A stretch of DNA of 64,000 nucleotides from Inia geoffrensis (GCA_036417435.1 CM070904.1:126666695-126730694), one strand, 5' to 3'. Shown: positions 1 to 12,748, numbered from the stretch's first letter. The notes: generated from the letters alone by a model not told the origin. Program-made: numbers and translations.

Positions 1-551
1 ACCCAATTTCATTCCTTTTTATGGCTGAGTGATATTCCATTGTGTATATGTACCACATCTTCTTTATCCATTTGTCTGTCGATGGGCATTTAGGTTGCTT
101 CCATGAGCTGGCTATTGTCAATAGTGCTGCAGTGAACATTGGGGTGCATGTGTCTTTTTGAATTATGGTTTTCTCTGGGTATTTGCCCAGTAGTGGGATT
201 GCTGGGTCATATGGTAATTCTACTTTTAGTTTTTTAAGGAACCTCCATATTGTTCTCCATAGTGGCTGTATCAATTTACATTCCCATCAATAGTGCAAGA
301 GTGTTCCCTTTTCTCCACACCCTCTCCAGCATTTGTTGTTTCTAGATTTTCTGATGATGCCCATTCTAACTGGTGTGTGGTGATACCTCACTGTAGTTTT
401 GATTTGCATTTCTCTAATAATTAGTGATGTTGAGCATCTTTTCATGTGCCTCTTGGCCATCTGTATGTCTTCTTTGGAGAAATGTCTATTTAGGTCTTCT
501 GCCCATTTTTTGATTGGGTTGTTTGTTTTTTTAATATTGAGCTGCATGATT
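1..551 (-). mobile_element. L1 LINE fragment, 3' part of ORF2 and start of the 3' end
   Basis: Read on the - strand, this encodes the C-terminal part of L1 ORF2. Positions 547-287 are open, with the hallmark run [18 protein letters not shown] and then [15 protein letters not shown]. It continues, with breaks, through [12 protein letters not shown] near position 40. The window edge cuts the 3' end. The 5' truncation point is near 549, where the L1 sequence stops before a SINE target site. The fragment is little diverged from the L1 at 49612-52024, so it is fairly young. It has no promoter and is not functional. Confidence 0.93.
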
Positions 552-564
552 CCTAATATTCTTT

Positions 565-888
565 TTTTTCATTTATTTATTTATTTTTGGCTGCGTTGGG
601 TCTTCATTCCTGCGCGCGGGCTTTCTCTAGTTGCGGTGCGTGAGGTTTATTCTTCATTGCTGTGTGCGGGCTTCTCATTGCGGCGGCTTCTCTTGTTGCC
701 AAGCACGGGCTCTAGGCGCGCGGGCTTCAGTCGTTGTGGCTTGTGGGCCCCAGAGTGCAGGCTTAGTAGCTGAGGCGTATGGGCCCAGCTGCTCTGTGGC
801 ATGTGGGATCCTCCCAGACCAGGGCTCGAACCCACGTCCCCTGCACCGGCAGGCAGACTCCCAACCACTGTGCCACCAGGGAAGTCCC
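565..888 (-). mobile_element. CHR-1-type tRNA-derived SINE
   Basis: This is the long form, about 320 bp. On the + strand it begins with a T-rich tail and 'ggctgcgttgggtcttc' and ends with the reversed tRNA-like head 'gccaccagggaagtccc'. The flanks at 552-564 (cctaatattcttt) and 889-901 (cttagtattcttt) are a slightly diverged target-site duplication. The insertion sits at the truncated 5' edge of the preceding L1. Confidence 0.93.
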
Positions 889-994
889 CTTAGTATTCTT
901 TATATCATATCTTTTACTTTATTTGGCTCAGTTTATTGCTACTCAAGAACTTGGTGTCCTCTTCAGTGAGAGGTATTACAGCAGAGTGATTAAT

Positions 995-1215
995 AGAGTG
1001 GACTTTTAGGCTAGGCTACTTGGGTTTGAAGCTCATCTTTGCCAGTCATCTGTATAACCTTGGGTGAATTATACACCCTCTCTGTGCTTCAAATACCTCA
1101 TCTGTAGGATGAGAATAATCATAGTACCTACTTCAAAGGTTTGTCATAGTATTAAATGAGAATATATGTAGAAATCTTAGAATAGTGCCTGACCCATGGT
1201 AGCAGCTCAAGTTTT
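995..1215 (+). mobile_element. MIR SINE, ancient
   Basis: The core is 'tacttgggtttgaagctcat' followed by a segment resembling 'accttgggtgaattat' and 'cctcatctgtaggatgag', then 'taaatgagaatatatg'. This order matches the MIR family in its sense orientation. It is heavily diverged and no duplication is visible. The assignment rests on the order of conserved motifs only. Confidence 0.7.
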
Positions 1216-1339
1216 TATTAATTTTTTCCAGAAATGTGGGAAGTACTACCGTATCTCAGAGCTTTGTTGAGGCAGAAATTACATTCTTCTTTTTATCTGA
1301 TAGGGCTATAGTAATTGAGTAAGACCTATGTGTCAGGAA

Positions 1340-1977
1340 TTTGTAGGGTGAACGGAAATTATTAATGCTCAACATGGACATAGTTGTTGTCCTCATGGAG
1401 CTTTTAGTCTGGTAGGGAGTGCAGGTAGGAAGAGACAGATACTACTCACACTTATACAAATTTAAGGAAAATTTTGATTAATGCTGCGAAGTTAAGTGCA
1501 GAGTGTTTTACAAGAATGAATTATCCTAGTCCAGATCTACCTCTTCACCTCCCCCCAACTCCCATCCCTAGTTGCTGACAGTTGTGGATATTCTCCTTAC
1601 TTGAGTCCTTGAAAACACAGCTAAGGGTTGGCTCCAGGTCCTAGGAACATAGGTTGATTTAGGTCATTTCCTCTTTTCCTGAAAGCATCATCTAGCAGTG
1701 TTGACCGGGTTTAAGATGACAGGAAGAGTGCATTAATGCCTGGTCAAACCAAAGGAAGTATTCCTAGAGGTCATTAGGGAGAGTAAATAGGCAGCCTTAT
1801 AGTAAAGATAAGCCAAGGAACAAAAAAGATGATGGATCCCTTTGACTTAAGCAGTGAGAATGGATAGACTAGAAGGAAATAGAAGAGTGTTTAGCAAGAC
1901 AGATGGATCTAGAGCTGACCAGAGCATGTATGAGGTATTGACTGGTTAAAGAGTTAATGGAATGGCTGTGTTAAGTT
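1340..1977 (+). repeat. ancient medium-reiterated repeat, left part
   Basis: The segment 'gtcctcatggagcttttagtctggtaggg' and the purine-rich text after it belong to an old repeat that recurs at about 12.85, 40.7, 41.2, 46.4 and 46.9 kb. I cannot name the family. The text at 4870-5200 (group 'gaggtcacctagagagtgt') reads like its continuation, so the L1 and SINE between them probably interrupted one element. No coding potential is evident. Confidence 0.5.
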
Positions 1978-1990
1978 TTAATTTCTTTTT

Positions 1991-2198
1991 CTTTTTTTTT
2001 TTTTTTGCGGTACGTGGGCCTCTCACTGTTGCAGCCTCTCCCGTTGCAGAGCACAGGCTCTGGACGCGCAGGCTTAGCTGCTATGGCTCACGGGCCCAGC
2101 CGCTCCACGGCATGTGGGATCTTCCCGGACCGGGGCACGAACCCGCGTCCCCTGCATCGGCAGGCGGACTCTCAACCACTGTGCCAGCAGGGAAGCCC
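1991..2198 (-). mobile_element. CHR-2-type SINE, young
   Basis: This is the short form, about 205 bp: a T-tract, then 'tgcggtacgtgggcctctc', ending 'ccagcagggaagccc'. It is flanked by a perfect 13-bp duplication, 'ttaatttcttttt', at 1978-1990 and 2199-2211. The intact duplication and little-diverged body suggest recent insertion. Confidence 0.95.
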
Positions 2199-2212
2199 TT
2201 AATTTCTTTTTA

Positions 2213-4868
2213 GACATTTTAATAGAGATCTTGAAAATATATGGAGACCTAGATGGTTTCACTTACTGATGAATTCCACTAAACATTTAAGGAAGAAATA
2301 GTCCTGATTTTACAAAAGTCCTTACGGGAAAAGTAAGAGAAGGATACCTTTTCCAACTCATTCTATGAGGCCAGCATTGCCCTAATACCAAAACCAGGAA
2401 AGGACATTTGAAGAAAAGAAAGCTACAGACCAGTATTCCTCACAAACATGGGTGAAAAAGTCCTCAACAAAATATTAACAAATAAAATCCAGCAGTGTAT
2501 TAAAAGGATAATACAACATGAGCAAGTGGGGTTTATCTCAGGAGTGCAAGGTTGGTTTAATATCTGAAAAGCAATTTGGTGTAATTCACCATATTAACAG
2601 GCTAAAGTTAACGCCATATTAAATCAAATGCCATCATTTTGATAGATGCAGAAAATATATTTGACAAAAGTCCACAACCATTCATGGTAAAAACTCATGG
2701 TAGACTAGCAATAGAAGAGGACTTCTTCAGTCTGGTGAAGAATATCTAGGAGATACTTATAACTAACATTATTCTTAGTGGTGAAAGAGTGAATGTTTTT
2801 TTTCTTCTATTGGGAATGAGGTAAGACTGCCCCTTCTCATTCCTTTTATTCAACATCATACTGGAGATTCTGGTCAGTATGTTAAAGCAATAGAAAAAAA
2901 CATTTAGATCGGAAAGGATGAAGGAAAACCTTCTTTATTCTCAGACTGTGTGATTTTCTATGTATAAAAACCTAAGGAATTTACAAGAAAAGCTACTAGA
3001 ACTAATAAGTGAGCTTAGCAAGGCTGAAGGACAGAGGCTGATTTACAAAAACCCATTGTATTTCTATATAGTAGCAATGAAAAATTGGAAGTTGAAAACT
3101 TTCTTAAAGTACCATTTTTAATAGGTTGAAAAATATGAAATACTTAGGGTTAAATGCGACCAAAGATATGTAAGACTATAAAACATTATTGAGGCCTATT
3201 AAATAAGGCCTCAGTAAATGGTGAGAAATACTGTGTTCATGAATTAAAGGACTCAATATTGTTAAACTGCCAATTCTATTCAAATTGACCTGTAGATTAA
3301 GCATAATTCCAAACAAAATCCTAGCAGGCTTCTTTGTAGAAATTAACAAACTGATTTTAAGACTTATTTGAAAGGGCAAAGGACCTAGAATAGCCAAAAC
3401 AAAGAACAACAAAGTTGGGGGACATATACTACCTGATTTCAATACTTATTATAAGGCTTTGGTAATTGAGATAGTTTGATATTATCAAGATGGACATATA
3501 GATCAATGGAACATAATAGAGAATCCAGAAATAGACCCATACATATATGACTAATAAATTTTCTTCAAAGGTGCCAAGGTAATTCAATGGGGAAAGAATA
3601 TCTTTTCAACAGATGTGCTATTAAAATTGTATAGCCATATGAAAAATAATGAACTTCAACCCTTACCTTGTACCATATACAGAAATTAACTTGAAGTGAA
3701 TCGTGGATCTAAATGTTTATGTAAAAACTGTAATCTTTCTAGAAGAAAATAGAGGAGAAAATTCAGTGACCTTAGATTTGGCAAATATTTTTTAAGTGTA
3801 ATATAAAAAATATGAAATATAAAAGAAAAAAATCAAATTTTTAGTTAAAATTATAAACTTTTAGTTTTCAGTAGACAGTTATAAAAAATGAAAAAGCAAG
3901 CCACAGACTAGGAGAAAATATTTGCAAAGCACTTATCTCACCAAAAACTTTTATCTAGAATATAAGAACTCTTATAAGTCAATAATAAACAAACAACCCA
4001 GTTAAAAACTGTATTAAAGATGTGTACAGATACTTTACGGAATAAGATATATGGATGGCAAATAAGCATATGAAAAGATGCTCAATGTAATTAGTCATTA
4101 TGGAATGTAAATTAAAAGCACAAAATACTACTGCAAAATCACTAGAATGGCTAAAGTCGAAATGGCTGACCATAACCAGTGTTGGCAAGGATATTGAACA
4201 AGGATCTCTCATATGCTGCTGGTGGGAATATAAAATGGTGCAATCACTTTGGAATCCAGTCTGGAAGTTTCTTAAGAAGTTAAGCATCCACCTAACAGAT
4301 GAGCCAGCTACTCCATTCCTGGATATTTACCTTAGCAGAATTAAGGCATTTGTTCATATAAAGATTTATATGTGAAAGTTCATAGCAGCGTTTTTGGTAA
4401 TAGTCCCAAACTGGAAACCACTCAAATGTCCCTCATCATGGAAACCAATTTTGGTATATCCATTCAATGGAATACAGCTTAGCTGTTAAAAAAAATTAAT
4501 GAAGTATTGATATGTGTAATAACATGGGTGAATCTCAAAATAATTATGATGGGTGAAAGAAGCTAGACAAAAAAGAATACACTCTGTATGATTCCATTAT
4601 ATAAAACTGGAACATGCAAACTAATTTATAATGACAAAAGGCAGATCATTGGTTGCCTGGGGTGGGAGTAGGACAGGGATTACCAAGGGGCCCCAGAGAA
4701 TCTTTTTGGGGTGATGGACATGTTCATTATCTTGATGGGATAGTTTCATAATTGTGTATGTCAAGACCAATCAATTTGTGTACTTTAAATATATGTAGTT
4801 TATTGTATGTCAGTTATACCTCAATAAAGCAGTAAAAAATACTGAAAATGAAGAAACAAACAAACAAA
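2213..4868 (+). mobile_element. old L1 LINE (L1M-type), ORF2 remnant and 3' end
   Basis: This is a decayed LINE in sense orientation. Recognisable ORF2 landmarks are 'gagcaagtggggtttatctc' near 2520 (the EQVGFI motif region), 'ttttgatagatgcag' near 2637, 'ggtaagactgccccttctc' near 2820, and the region around 3470 matching ORF2 text on an isolated Asp-Gln-Trp-Asn motif (atagatcaatgga). The 3' untranslated part runs from about 4500 and ends at 'cctcaataaagcagtaaaaaa' and an A-rich tail with AAAC repeats near 4868. Many stops and frameshifts make it inactive. The short open frames inside, on both strands, are chance remnants. Confidence 0.85.
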
Positions 4869-5526
4869 AGATATTTGGACAAATGAGTCTGGAGCTCCAA
4901 GAAGAGACTGGGACTAGAGGTGTAAATTTGGGAGTTAATCAACATAGGTGTTAAAACCACACAGTAGATGAGGTCACCTAGAGAGTGTAGCTAAGGAAGG
5001 CAGCTGAATCCTGAGTTCTTGGGCAAGCCAACGTTTAGAGGTCAGCAAGAGGATCTCCAGAGGTCCGGTAAGGAGACTGCAGAGAGGCCTGTGCCCCTGA
5101 TATATTGGGGTATGGACCATTATGGTTAAATTCCACCAGTGCTTGGTTTAGAGAAAAGGCTGATGCATCCTGAGGGTGTAGGGGGCAGAGGACCAAGTGA
5201 AATGGGTATCAACAAACTCAGGCTCTCATAGGCCATATAACCCACTTGAATCTAGGGAGGCATTTTTTGATCTACCTTGCTTGATGACTTTTTCAGACCT
5301 GTTGCTGGCAAGAGGAAGCTTCATGGAAGGAGTCAGTATACCTTTAGCCCTTAAGCAAGGAGGAGGAGGATGTTTAGTGAAATATGTTCTCAGAGTTAAG
5401 CATAGGAAGTCCAGACCAAAGAGGCTAGAGTCAGGAACTTTTGATGAAATCCTTTTAGCTGTAATTTGTAATGTTCCGCCTATATTATTTCTGCATTCCC
5501 CCAAGTGTAAAAACAACTTTCCAGTT
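4869..5526 (+). repeat. ancient medium-reiterated repeat, right part, then single-copy DNA
   Basis: The first 350 bp ('atgagtctggagctccaag', 'ggtcacctagagagtgtagc', 'caacgtttagaggtcagcaag') match the same unnamed old repeat seen near 13.6-14.1 kb and 48.1 kb. From about 5200 to 5526 I recognise nothing. The open frame at 5197-5622 runs into the SINE and is not a gene. Confidence 0.45.
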
Positions 5527-5541
5527 AGCAGTACACTTCTT

Positions 5542-5960
5542 TTTTTTTTTAGGATTTTTTTTTTTTTTTTTTTTTTTGCGGTACGCGGGCCTCTCACTGT
5601 TGTGGCCTCTCGCCTTGCGTAGCACAGGCTCCGGACGCGCAGGCTCAGCAGCCATGGCTCACGGGCCCAGCCGCTCCGCGGCATGTGGGATCCTCCCAGA
5701 CCGCGGCACGAACCCGTGTCCCCTGCATCGGCAGGCGGACTCTCAACCACTGCGCCACCATGGAAGCCCTTTTTAGGATATTTTTGATGTGGACCAATTT
5801 TAAAGTCTTTATTGAATTTGTTACAATATTGCTTCTGTATTATGTTTTGGTTTTTTGGCCACGAGGCATGTGGGATCTTAGCTCCCCAACCAGGGATCGA
5901 ACCTGCACCCCCTGCATTGGAAGGCAAAGTCTTAACTACTGGGCAGCCAGCGAAGTCCCG
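5542..5960 (-). mobile_element. older CHR-related SINE, split by a younger SINE
   Basis: The outer element is defined by a perfect 15-bp duplication, 'agcagtacacttctt', at 5527-5541 and 5961-5975. It contains 'aatttgttacaatattgctt', 'ttttttggccacgaggcatg' and a diverged tRNA-like head ending 'cagcgaagtcccg'. A CHR-2-type SINE (5556-5769) is inserted near its T-rich tail. Removing the inner copy gives a SINE of about 200 bp. This sequence class is the oldest of the CHR-like forms here. Confidence 0.88.
5556..5769 (-). mobile_element. CHR-2-type SINE nested in an older SINE
   Basis: The long T-tract, 'gcggtacgcgggcctctc' and terminal 'gccaccatggaagccc' identify the young short form. The flanks 'tttttaggat' at about 5546-5555 and again at about 5770-5780 give its duplication. 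It is entirely inside the older SINE, so it is the later insertion. Confidence 0.92.
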
Positions 5961-5975
5961 AGCAGTACACTTCTT

Positions 5976-8735
5976 AAAATGCAAAGAATCCCTGTTTATC
6001 CTCTCTGTTGTCCAATCTGAATCTCTTTAATAGTCAGTCTTGTGGAGAGAAATATTGCAGAGGCTAGAGTGGACCATGGCATCTTTCAAGTCAAAAGAAA
6101 AGTAGGCTAAGTCCCTAAATCTTGGGTGCTGGGTATTGGCTGGGACCTCAGAAATGGTGCTAGAGCTTAACTGTAGAAAAGCCTCTGATGGTTTTCTTAC
6201 CAATGCCTAAGACTTCTGAATCAGCAAAGAAAAAGGAACTTTGGAGCCCACTTGGCTTTGGAGACTGCCATCAGAGCTACTGGTAGGTGGGCCAGGCACC
6301 TCATCAAGAATCATAGCAGTCACTGTCCTGTACGGGAATGGGCAGCGCTGCGGTTTCCAGGCAGATGGGTAGAGGGAAATAGAGGGACTCAGAAGGCCAG
6401 TATTAGTATTAGTATTGAGGAGTCTGGAGAGGAGGTGATATTCATGAAGGAGGTGTGCAGAACAAAGCTGAGAGTAGCTGTTTTTTGTCAGAGAAAGATG
6501 GATGTGAGGATGCCTCATTAGAATTGAGGCCAATCCTATAGGCTAGTGCTTGTCTCTAACTTGCAAATGATTCACCTGGGGGTTTTGTTGAAATGCAAAT
6601 TCTAATTTAGTAGATCTGAGGTGGTGCCCCAAATCGTGCATTTCTAACAAGTCCCTAGTCAACATTGGTGCTATGGGTTCTGGAACCATCCTTTGAATAA
6701 CAAGGCTATAATATGTGAGTCAGGAGAAAAGAAGAAAGAAGCAGCTAGGGAACTTGGGGATGAACTCTCTGGGCCCTGGATCGAGACTTCGTTGGCAGGA
6801 AGATAGTTGAGGAAGAAATGTGAACCTTAACACTTGTGGCTGGGCCATGATGTCCCCCTGAGAGACTGGATCCTGAACCTCTTATTATTAATGACATCCT
6901 TTTGAGCAAGGATTGGAATGGATATAGAGAAAAGCCTAGACTGGCAAGGAGAACCCTACCCTTTGTGTTGCTGGTAGAAGTAGAGTCGGGGTGATGACAG
7001 AGGGGTTGCCTTGGTATGTATATAGGCCCTCTTCAGCTTTCAGAAGATTTGAAATGTAGAGAGTGGCTCAGGGTTCCTTACTTGTTCCGTTTCTGTGGAG
7101 TTCCTAAAGGTCGTCACAGTGGCTGCCTGACAACTGCTTTTTATATTAAAGTCAGCCCCATTAAGTATGTCTCTTAGGCCTCATTGGAATAAGTATTTCA
7201 CAGCTTCCCATTTTGAAGAGGGGAGCTCTGTTGGCTATAGCGCACCTGTGACAGTTGTTGGTGACAGGGTCAAACTAGGGAGAAGAGGATATTCAGACTG
7301 TCGTCAAGAATCCCTGACATGTAGAATATAAACATCTCAAAGCATACTGGCCAATTGTATTACAGGTTTGTTACTACAAAAGCATATTGTTAACAAAGGA
7401 ATCTGTCGTCAGTGGTGTGAGCAAATGCGAATTAATTGGATTATTCATCTTTGCTTCTCTGTTCTTGTGCTCACCCCTCTTGGGTATGTAAACAACAGTT
7501 CTTTTAGCTGTAGTAGTAAATAGTCAATTTATTTCACAGCATGTTTTTTTGCAAAATAGGTAGCTGTAGAAGTATCAAGCTGTGAGGCAGTAATAAAAAA
7601 TAATTTGCTCTTATATAACAATTATAATTTCAGAATTCCTCCATGCTTTTAGTATTTATATGTAATTTTTATTACAGTCATTTAATGAAGGATTCTTGAG
7701 GCAAATGATAGCTTCTTGACTGTCAGTTTGGAAATTAAGTGACTTGTTTGAGAACTTGGAGTTTTGGGAAACAAGGAGGAGAATCCGTATGTCTTGACTT
7801 AGCTTAATGTTCTTTCCTTTCCTTATGTTTGTTTTTTTTTTTTTTCTGTGAGGGTGTGTGTATGTATTTTTATAGCCTGAGGGTTTGTGGATTTCCTCAG
7901 GTTTTCAGAGTGGATGGATGTGTCCCCAAATGGTTAGAAGCCATTGATCTTGATGATTCTGCCTGGAACAGTTCAGGGTACCTGGTGGCTTTTCGTCCTC
8001 CACCCCTCCTGCCCTGTGCTAGATGCTGGAGGTACAAACTCAAATAGGTCACATGCTTTGCTCTTAAGGTGCTTGTAGGCTGGTTGGAAGAGGGATGGGA
8101 ACAGTTGTAGTACGGTTTGCACGATAGAGAAATACATGCTGTTATGCAAGCACTAAACTGAGAGAATTTGGGAAGGTTTCATAGAAGGGGTTCCATTTGA
8201 ACTATGGTTTGGAAGATGGGAATGGAGAAGGAGAGAGGTTTGGTTTTGTTTTAGGATGAGAATGATTTGTTTAGGGCTGAGAATTATTTGGCAGGAGAGG
8301 GTGGTGAAAATTTCCACTTTCAGGGAGGAACACATGAAGTAAGGCTCTGTCTTTCTGCCATGCAGCTGGCTGAGCGCTGCAGCCCCTCAACCAACTCTCT
8401 TAGACACTGGCAAAAGCAGGGAATTGCTAATTGTTACCAAGATCCCCCCCTCTAGGAAGACTAACGTCCTTGACCCCCTTTTACTGAAGCTCACAGTATC
8501 CTGCTCTTTGCTCTGTAAACTCGTCTAATTGTCATGTATTTGATCTTAGCCCCACCTCTTCCATTTTCTTTTCTTTTTCCCACCAAGTTCATCTTCCATA
8601 ATCATCAACAACCTTGTCCTTTATCTTTTTTTAAACTATAATAAATTCATTCTATTATTTTTCTTCTCTTAAAAATCAAATACTGTAGTACATTGCAATT
8701 AAGTGTATGTGGACTCTGTGGATGCTGCTGCTGAT
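5976..8735. other. intronic DNA, mostly single copy
   Basis: Apart from a MER5-like fossil near 6540-6715, I see no gene or clear repeat in this stretch. It holds short open frames on both strands (for example about 6207-6533 and 7829-8047). None has a codon pattern, splice context or motif that would support a gene. Confidence 0.6.
6540..6715. mobile_element. MER5A-like nonautonomous hAT fossil
   Basis: The order 'aaatgattcacctgggggttttgtt', 'gtagatctgaggtggtgccc', 'gcatttctaacaagtccc' and 'ggaaccatcctttga' follows the MER5A family (hAT-Charlie). The terminal repeats are eroded and an 8-bp duplication is not recognisable. It is a cut-and-paste transposon remnant common to placental mammals. 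Confidence 0.7.
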
Positions 8736-8737
8736 TG

Positions 8738-8925
8738 CTAACTTTTTAGTGCTAACTGTGTACCAGGAACTGTATTTAGTGCCTCACACCATTCTTTAGT
8801 CTGCTTTTATCTCTATCCCAGTTTCGTGAATGGGAAACCTGAGGTTCAGCTTAAACATCCTACTTATTTAGGGAACAAATAAATATAACTAGGGAGTGAC
8901 AGTGTTGGGATTCAAATTCACATCT
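8738..8925 (-). mobile_element. MIR SINE, ancient, reverse orientation
   Basis: The order is 'gctaactttttagtgctaact', 'gtgtaccaggaactg', 'gggaaacctgaggttcag' and 'gtgttgggattcaaattcac'. This is the reversed MIR core and tRNA-like head. It is strongly diverged. Confidence 0.7.
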
Positions 8926-9229
8926 CCTCATGTCATGACCTCATTGCTATTTGTTATTCCAGCGGTGCAAAGGAGAGAGTTATTTGATCTGTAGATAGAT
9001 ACTGTCAGGTATCATAAAAATCAACATAAATCCAGAAACTAATAATACATGATTTAGCATTAGGCAGTATCCTGAGTTGCCATCATGGGTAAAGAAGATG
9101 ACTTTATCAATTGAAACGACCCCAAAGGCCCAGTATTCTTCTTTTTTTTTTTTTTTTTAAGCAGCATATAGTATCTTTTTATTATGAATTTTACTGGTCT
9201 TGATCTAGTATTTCAGTTAATTTTTTTTT

Positions 9230-9424
9230 TTGCGGTACGCGGGCCTCTCACTGTTGTGGCCTCTCCCGCTGCGGAGCACAGGCTCCGGACGCGCAGGCTC
9301 AGCGGCCATGGCTCACGGGCCCAGCCGCTCCACGGTATGTGGGATCTTCCCAGACCGGGGCACGAACCCGCGTCCCCTGCATCAGCAGGCGCACTCTCAA
9401 CCACTGCGCCACCAGGGAAGCCCC
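9230..9424 (-). mobile_element. CHR-2-type SINE, young
   Basis: It runs from a T-tract through 'tgcggtacgcgggcctctc' to 'ccaccagggaagcccc'. The flanking 'taatttttttttt' just before the body and again from 9425 is the likely target-site duplication, though its low complexity blurs the edges. Confidence 0.93.
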
Positions 9425-9436
9425 TAATTTTTTTTT

Positions 9437-12400
9437 AATTTTTAAAAAATTTAAAAAATCTTTTACTTAGTAGCTCCCAGTATTATTCTTAGAAGACAAA
9501 CAATTTAGAAACAATTAATTAGAATTCGAGTGAACTGAGTGGTTGTATCCTAAGGCTAGAGAGATATGAAAGCTACCCAGGGCATTAGGGAGGCAAGTAT
9601 TGGGAATGTGTCTTACCAGACATCTGCCCTACATAATAGATCGAAACCGAGAGAGCTAATCCAATTATAAAGTGAAACCATGAGCTACAGCCCGCTGGAC
9701 AAGACATAGAATCAAAGAGGTTATAGACTCAGATGCCATTCTGGCTTGTTGGCAGCAGATCTCAAATTCATGGGGCATGTGACACAGGTATTCAGAAGGC
9801 AGGTAGGCATTTGTCATATAGAGGGGTGCCTCCTTCTGGGACTTTGGGACAGGGTTCTAATTCCAGAGATGTGGGACCATCTTATTACAAACAGACTGTT
9901 GGAGGCAGCCACTCGGCTGGGAGCCAAGGATAGGATTTAATCCCTGAGCTAGGAGAATTGGCTAGAGCGGTACTGGGAGCAAGAACCAAAGCAGAAGACC
10001 AACCTTGAAAGCCAGAACTCTGGGCCTTCTTTGGCTGTGCCAGAGGAGATTTGGGAGCCCAGAATTCAGCACTGGTATCTTGGATCTGGGGGTTGGGTTA
10101 AAGCTAAGCCCTCCTATAAGAGGAGCCAAAGCTGTTTAAATATTAACTTCTTTGCTTGATTGGAAACTAGGGTGAGCAGCTTAGTTGATGCAGCCATAGT
10201 GAGTGGCGCAGAGAAAATCAGAGTACAGGAGGCTGATAAGAGCATATTAAAATTAAAATCAGGTGAAACTGTGAAATAGAAGCCGACTAGCTGAAGAGTC
10301 AGGAGTGGATTTCAAGTGAAATTTCTTCTCATTGGAACTTAGCTTCTATATTCTTCTATCTGAATATTTAAAATATAGTAAGACAGACTGGAATAGATTT
10401 GATATATTGATACCCAATGGAAAATTATAATGTTATTCATTTATCACCCAGGTATTTGTTGAATACCTGCATTTTACTTGGGAATAAATCCACCAAACAC
10501 TTTGTTAGCTAAGTCTAAATTTCTCTTGGGACAGGATTATTTTACTTAATTTACAACAGAGTAAAGTTTATACATGAATTAAGAAGGATGGAAAAGCAAG
10601 GGCAATTGTTCTATGTTCTCTAACATGTCTATTGTACAGTTCCTAAGAAAACTTATTTTTATGCAGAATGCTAATACTTCAACAAGGGAATAATAGAAGT
10701 ATGGATGGACATTTTGGAAGAGATTAGCACAGAAAGCACTTGAGTTTAAAAGAATAAAGGAAGTGCTGATAGGAGTAACTACTCTTGTTCTAAATTAAAC
10801 AAACAAAAATCAAAGTGCACATTTAATCCCTAACTTTCAATGGCTATTCCAAACCTTCTTATGGTCACATGAAATTGGTCCAGTACAGTAAATTGTTTCC
10901 TTTGACAACTAACTTTTCCTTCAAATGATTGTTTTAAAGTTTTGTCTTCCAAGTTCTTCTTTAAATATGCACCCATCATACTAGATTATATTTAATCCAA
11001 TCTCTTATATAACCACTATCATTTTGGATTGCTCTCAATTCCAGTGGAATTCAGGTTTCTTAGAACTGTTTGGTTTCTTGGCCTGCATGGCAGGCCCAAA
11101 AAAGACTTGGAAGGTACTTAATCTTGGAGGGCAAGGTCTTTGGAGCCTCCACCCATAACAGTATGGTAGGTAAGGTGTACCTACTACCATGATCAGATTT
11201 TCCCAGAATTGTTATATACACAAACCTATTTTTAACAATCATCTTTTCTTCTTCTTTATTGCCAGCTCTAGGATCAAATACATCAGGTTCTTGCCTGCTT
11301 TAAACATGCCTTCAGATCTCTGTAATTCAAATTGAAATGTCTGAAATAAGGAATGTATCATTTAAGAATAGAGTAGCTTATTTGTGCTGGGAAACTCCCC
11401 ATTAATATTTCAGGATTATTTGCTAGAAAACTTATTCATTCCTCCTTAACTCCGTGGAGATGGTTTGGTGAAATTCACATTCATTGTAAGGAATGAGTTA
11501 ATATAGGTAAAGTACTTAAAGCAATAGTGGCATATTATAAATGCTCAAGAAATGTCAGATATTACCACTATTCTTCTTTGAAATGAGGACTGAGAGTTAC
11601 AGTTAGGCCAAGATCATAATAATGACTCAAGTTTACTATTCCCAGCTCTTGAATTTACCACTGATAACATTTGCTCATAGCAGACATAAAATATTCATAT
11701 AAAATGTTGACATAAAATGTTGATGTCTCAGTATGCATTCCTTTGAGGAAATTGCTGGAGAATTGTATGGTAGGCAGGATTATACTGTGGAATGATGTGG
11801 TTTATTTCTTACTCATGCCCTTTGCCCATCAAGCTCATCTAGGGTTTTGTTTTACGTGATCATCACTCCAGATCCCAGGCTGAAATGGAACAGCTGCCAT
11901 CAGGAGTACTCCCCTTTTCTGTGGCAGAAGGAAACAGAGCCCTGGGGGGGCCACATTTAAAATGCCTTTGTCCCAGAACGACTTCATCAGTTCTGTTCAC
12001 AACTCATTGGCAAGAATGAGTCACCTGGCCCTACTCAACCACAAGAGGGCCAAGAAGTACAGTTTTCTACAAATTGTCTGCAAGTAGGGATAGCAGGAAA
12101 TATCTGGTGAACTGCACTGATGACTATCACACTGGATTAATTAGATTCATTGTACTTTGCATTCCTGACCAGCCATCTGAAAAGTGTATGCCACTGGTCA
12201 TTAGGGAGATCAGGCAAAAATTTCTATATCATTTACTATAAACACATCACCACTAATGAAAAAAGAATTCAGAAATACCTGAAAACGATCTAGATGGTCT
12301 TTAAGGTCACCCTTAGTTATGTAACTCTTGCTTTAAAGTACAGTGTGTAATATAAAGTAAATTTGTTGATCTTCAAATTAAGCTAATGGTGTAATTTTTG

Positions 12401-12522
12401 TAAGTGAAAGGCAAGGAAGTTTTAAGGAAGTGTACTGGCATTTATTTGGTAATATTTATAAACCATAAAGAGTTTATCATTAGCAGTAGTATTTTGATAT
12501 TGTTGCTTGCTACTGCTATTGT
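9437..12522. other. intronic DNA without recognised genes or clear repeats
   Basis: About 3.1 kb of AT-rich sequence. I see no open frame with exon-like boundaries and no well-preserved repeat, only a possible weak MIR-like trace near 11500-11640. Short open frames such as 9733-9940 and 11060-11242 lack support. Confidence 0.55.
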
Positions 12523-12530
12523 TAAAATTT

Positions 12531-12748
12531 TCTTTCTTTTTTTTTTTTTTTTTTTGCGGTACACGGGCCTCTCACTGTTGTGGCCTCTCCCGTTGCAGAG
12601 CACAGACTCCGGACACGCAGGCTCAGCGGCCATGGCTCATGGGCCCAGCCTCTCCGCGGCATGTGGGATCTTCCCGGACCGGGGCTCAAACCCATGTCCC
12701 CTGCATCGGCAGGCAGACTCTAAACCACTGCGCCACCAGGGAAGCCCC
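12531..12748 (-). mobile_element. CHR-2-type SINE, young
   Basis: T-tract, 'tgcggtacacgggcctctc', then the full body to 'ccaccagggaagcccc'. The flanks 'taaaatttt' at about 12523 and 12749 are the duplication. A few transitions separate it from the other young copies. Confidence 0.94.

Noticed and set aside
5226..5984. 252-codon open frame on the - strand
   Set aside because: It passes straight through two nested SINEs and their A-tails (poly-Lys run). The protein is a translation of SINE sequence joined to intron.
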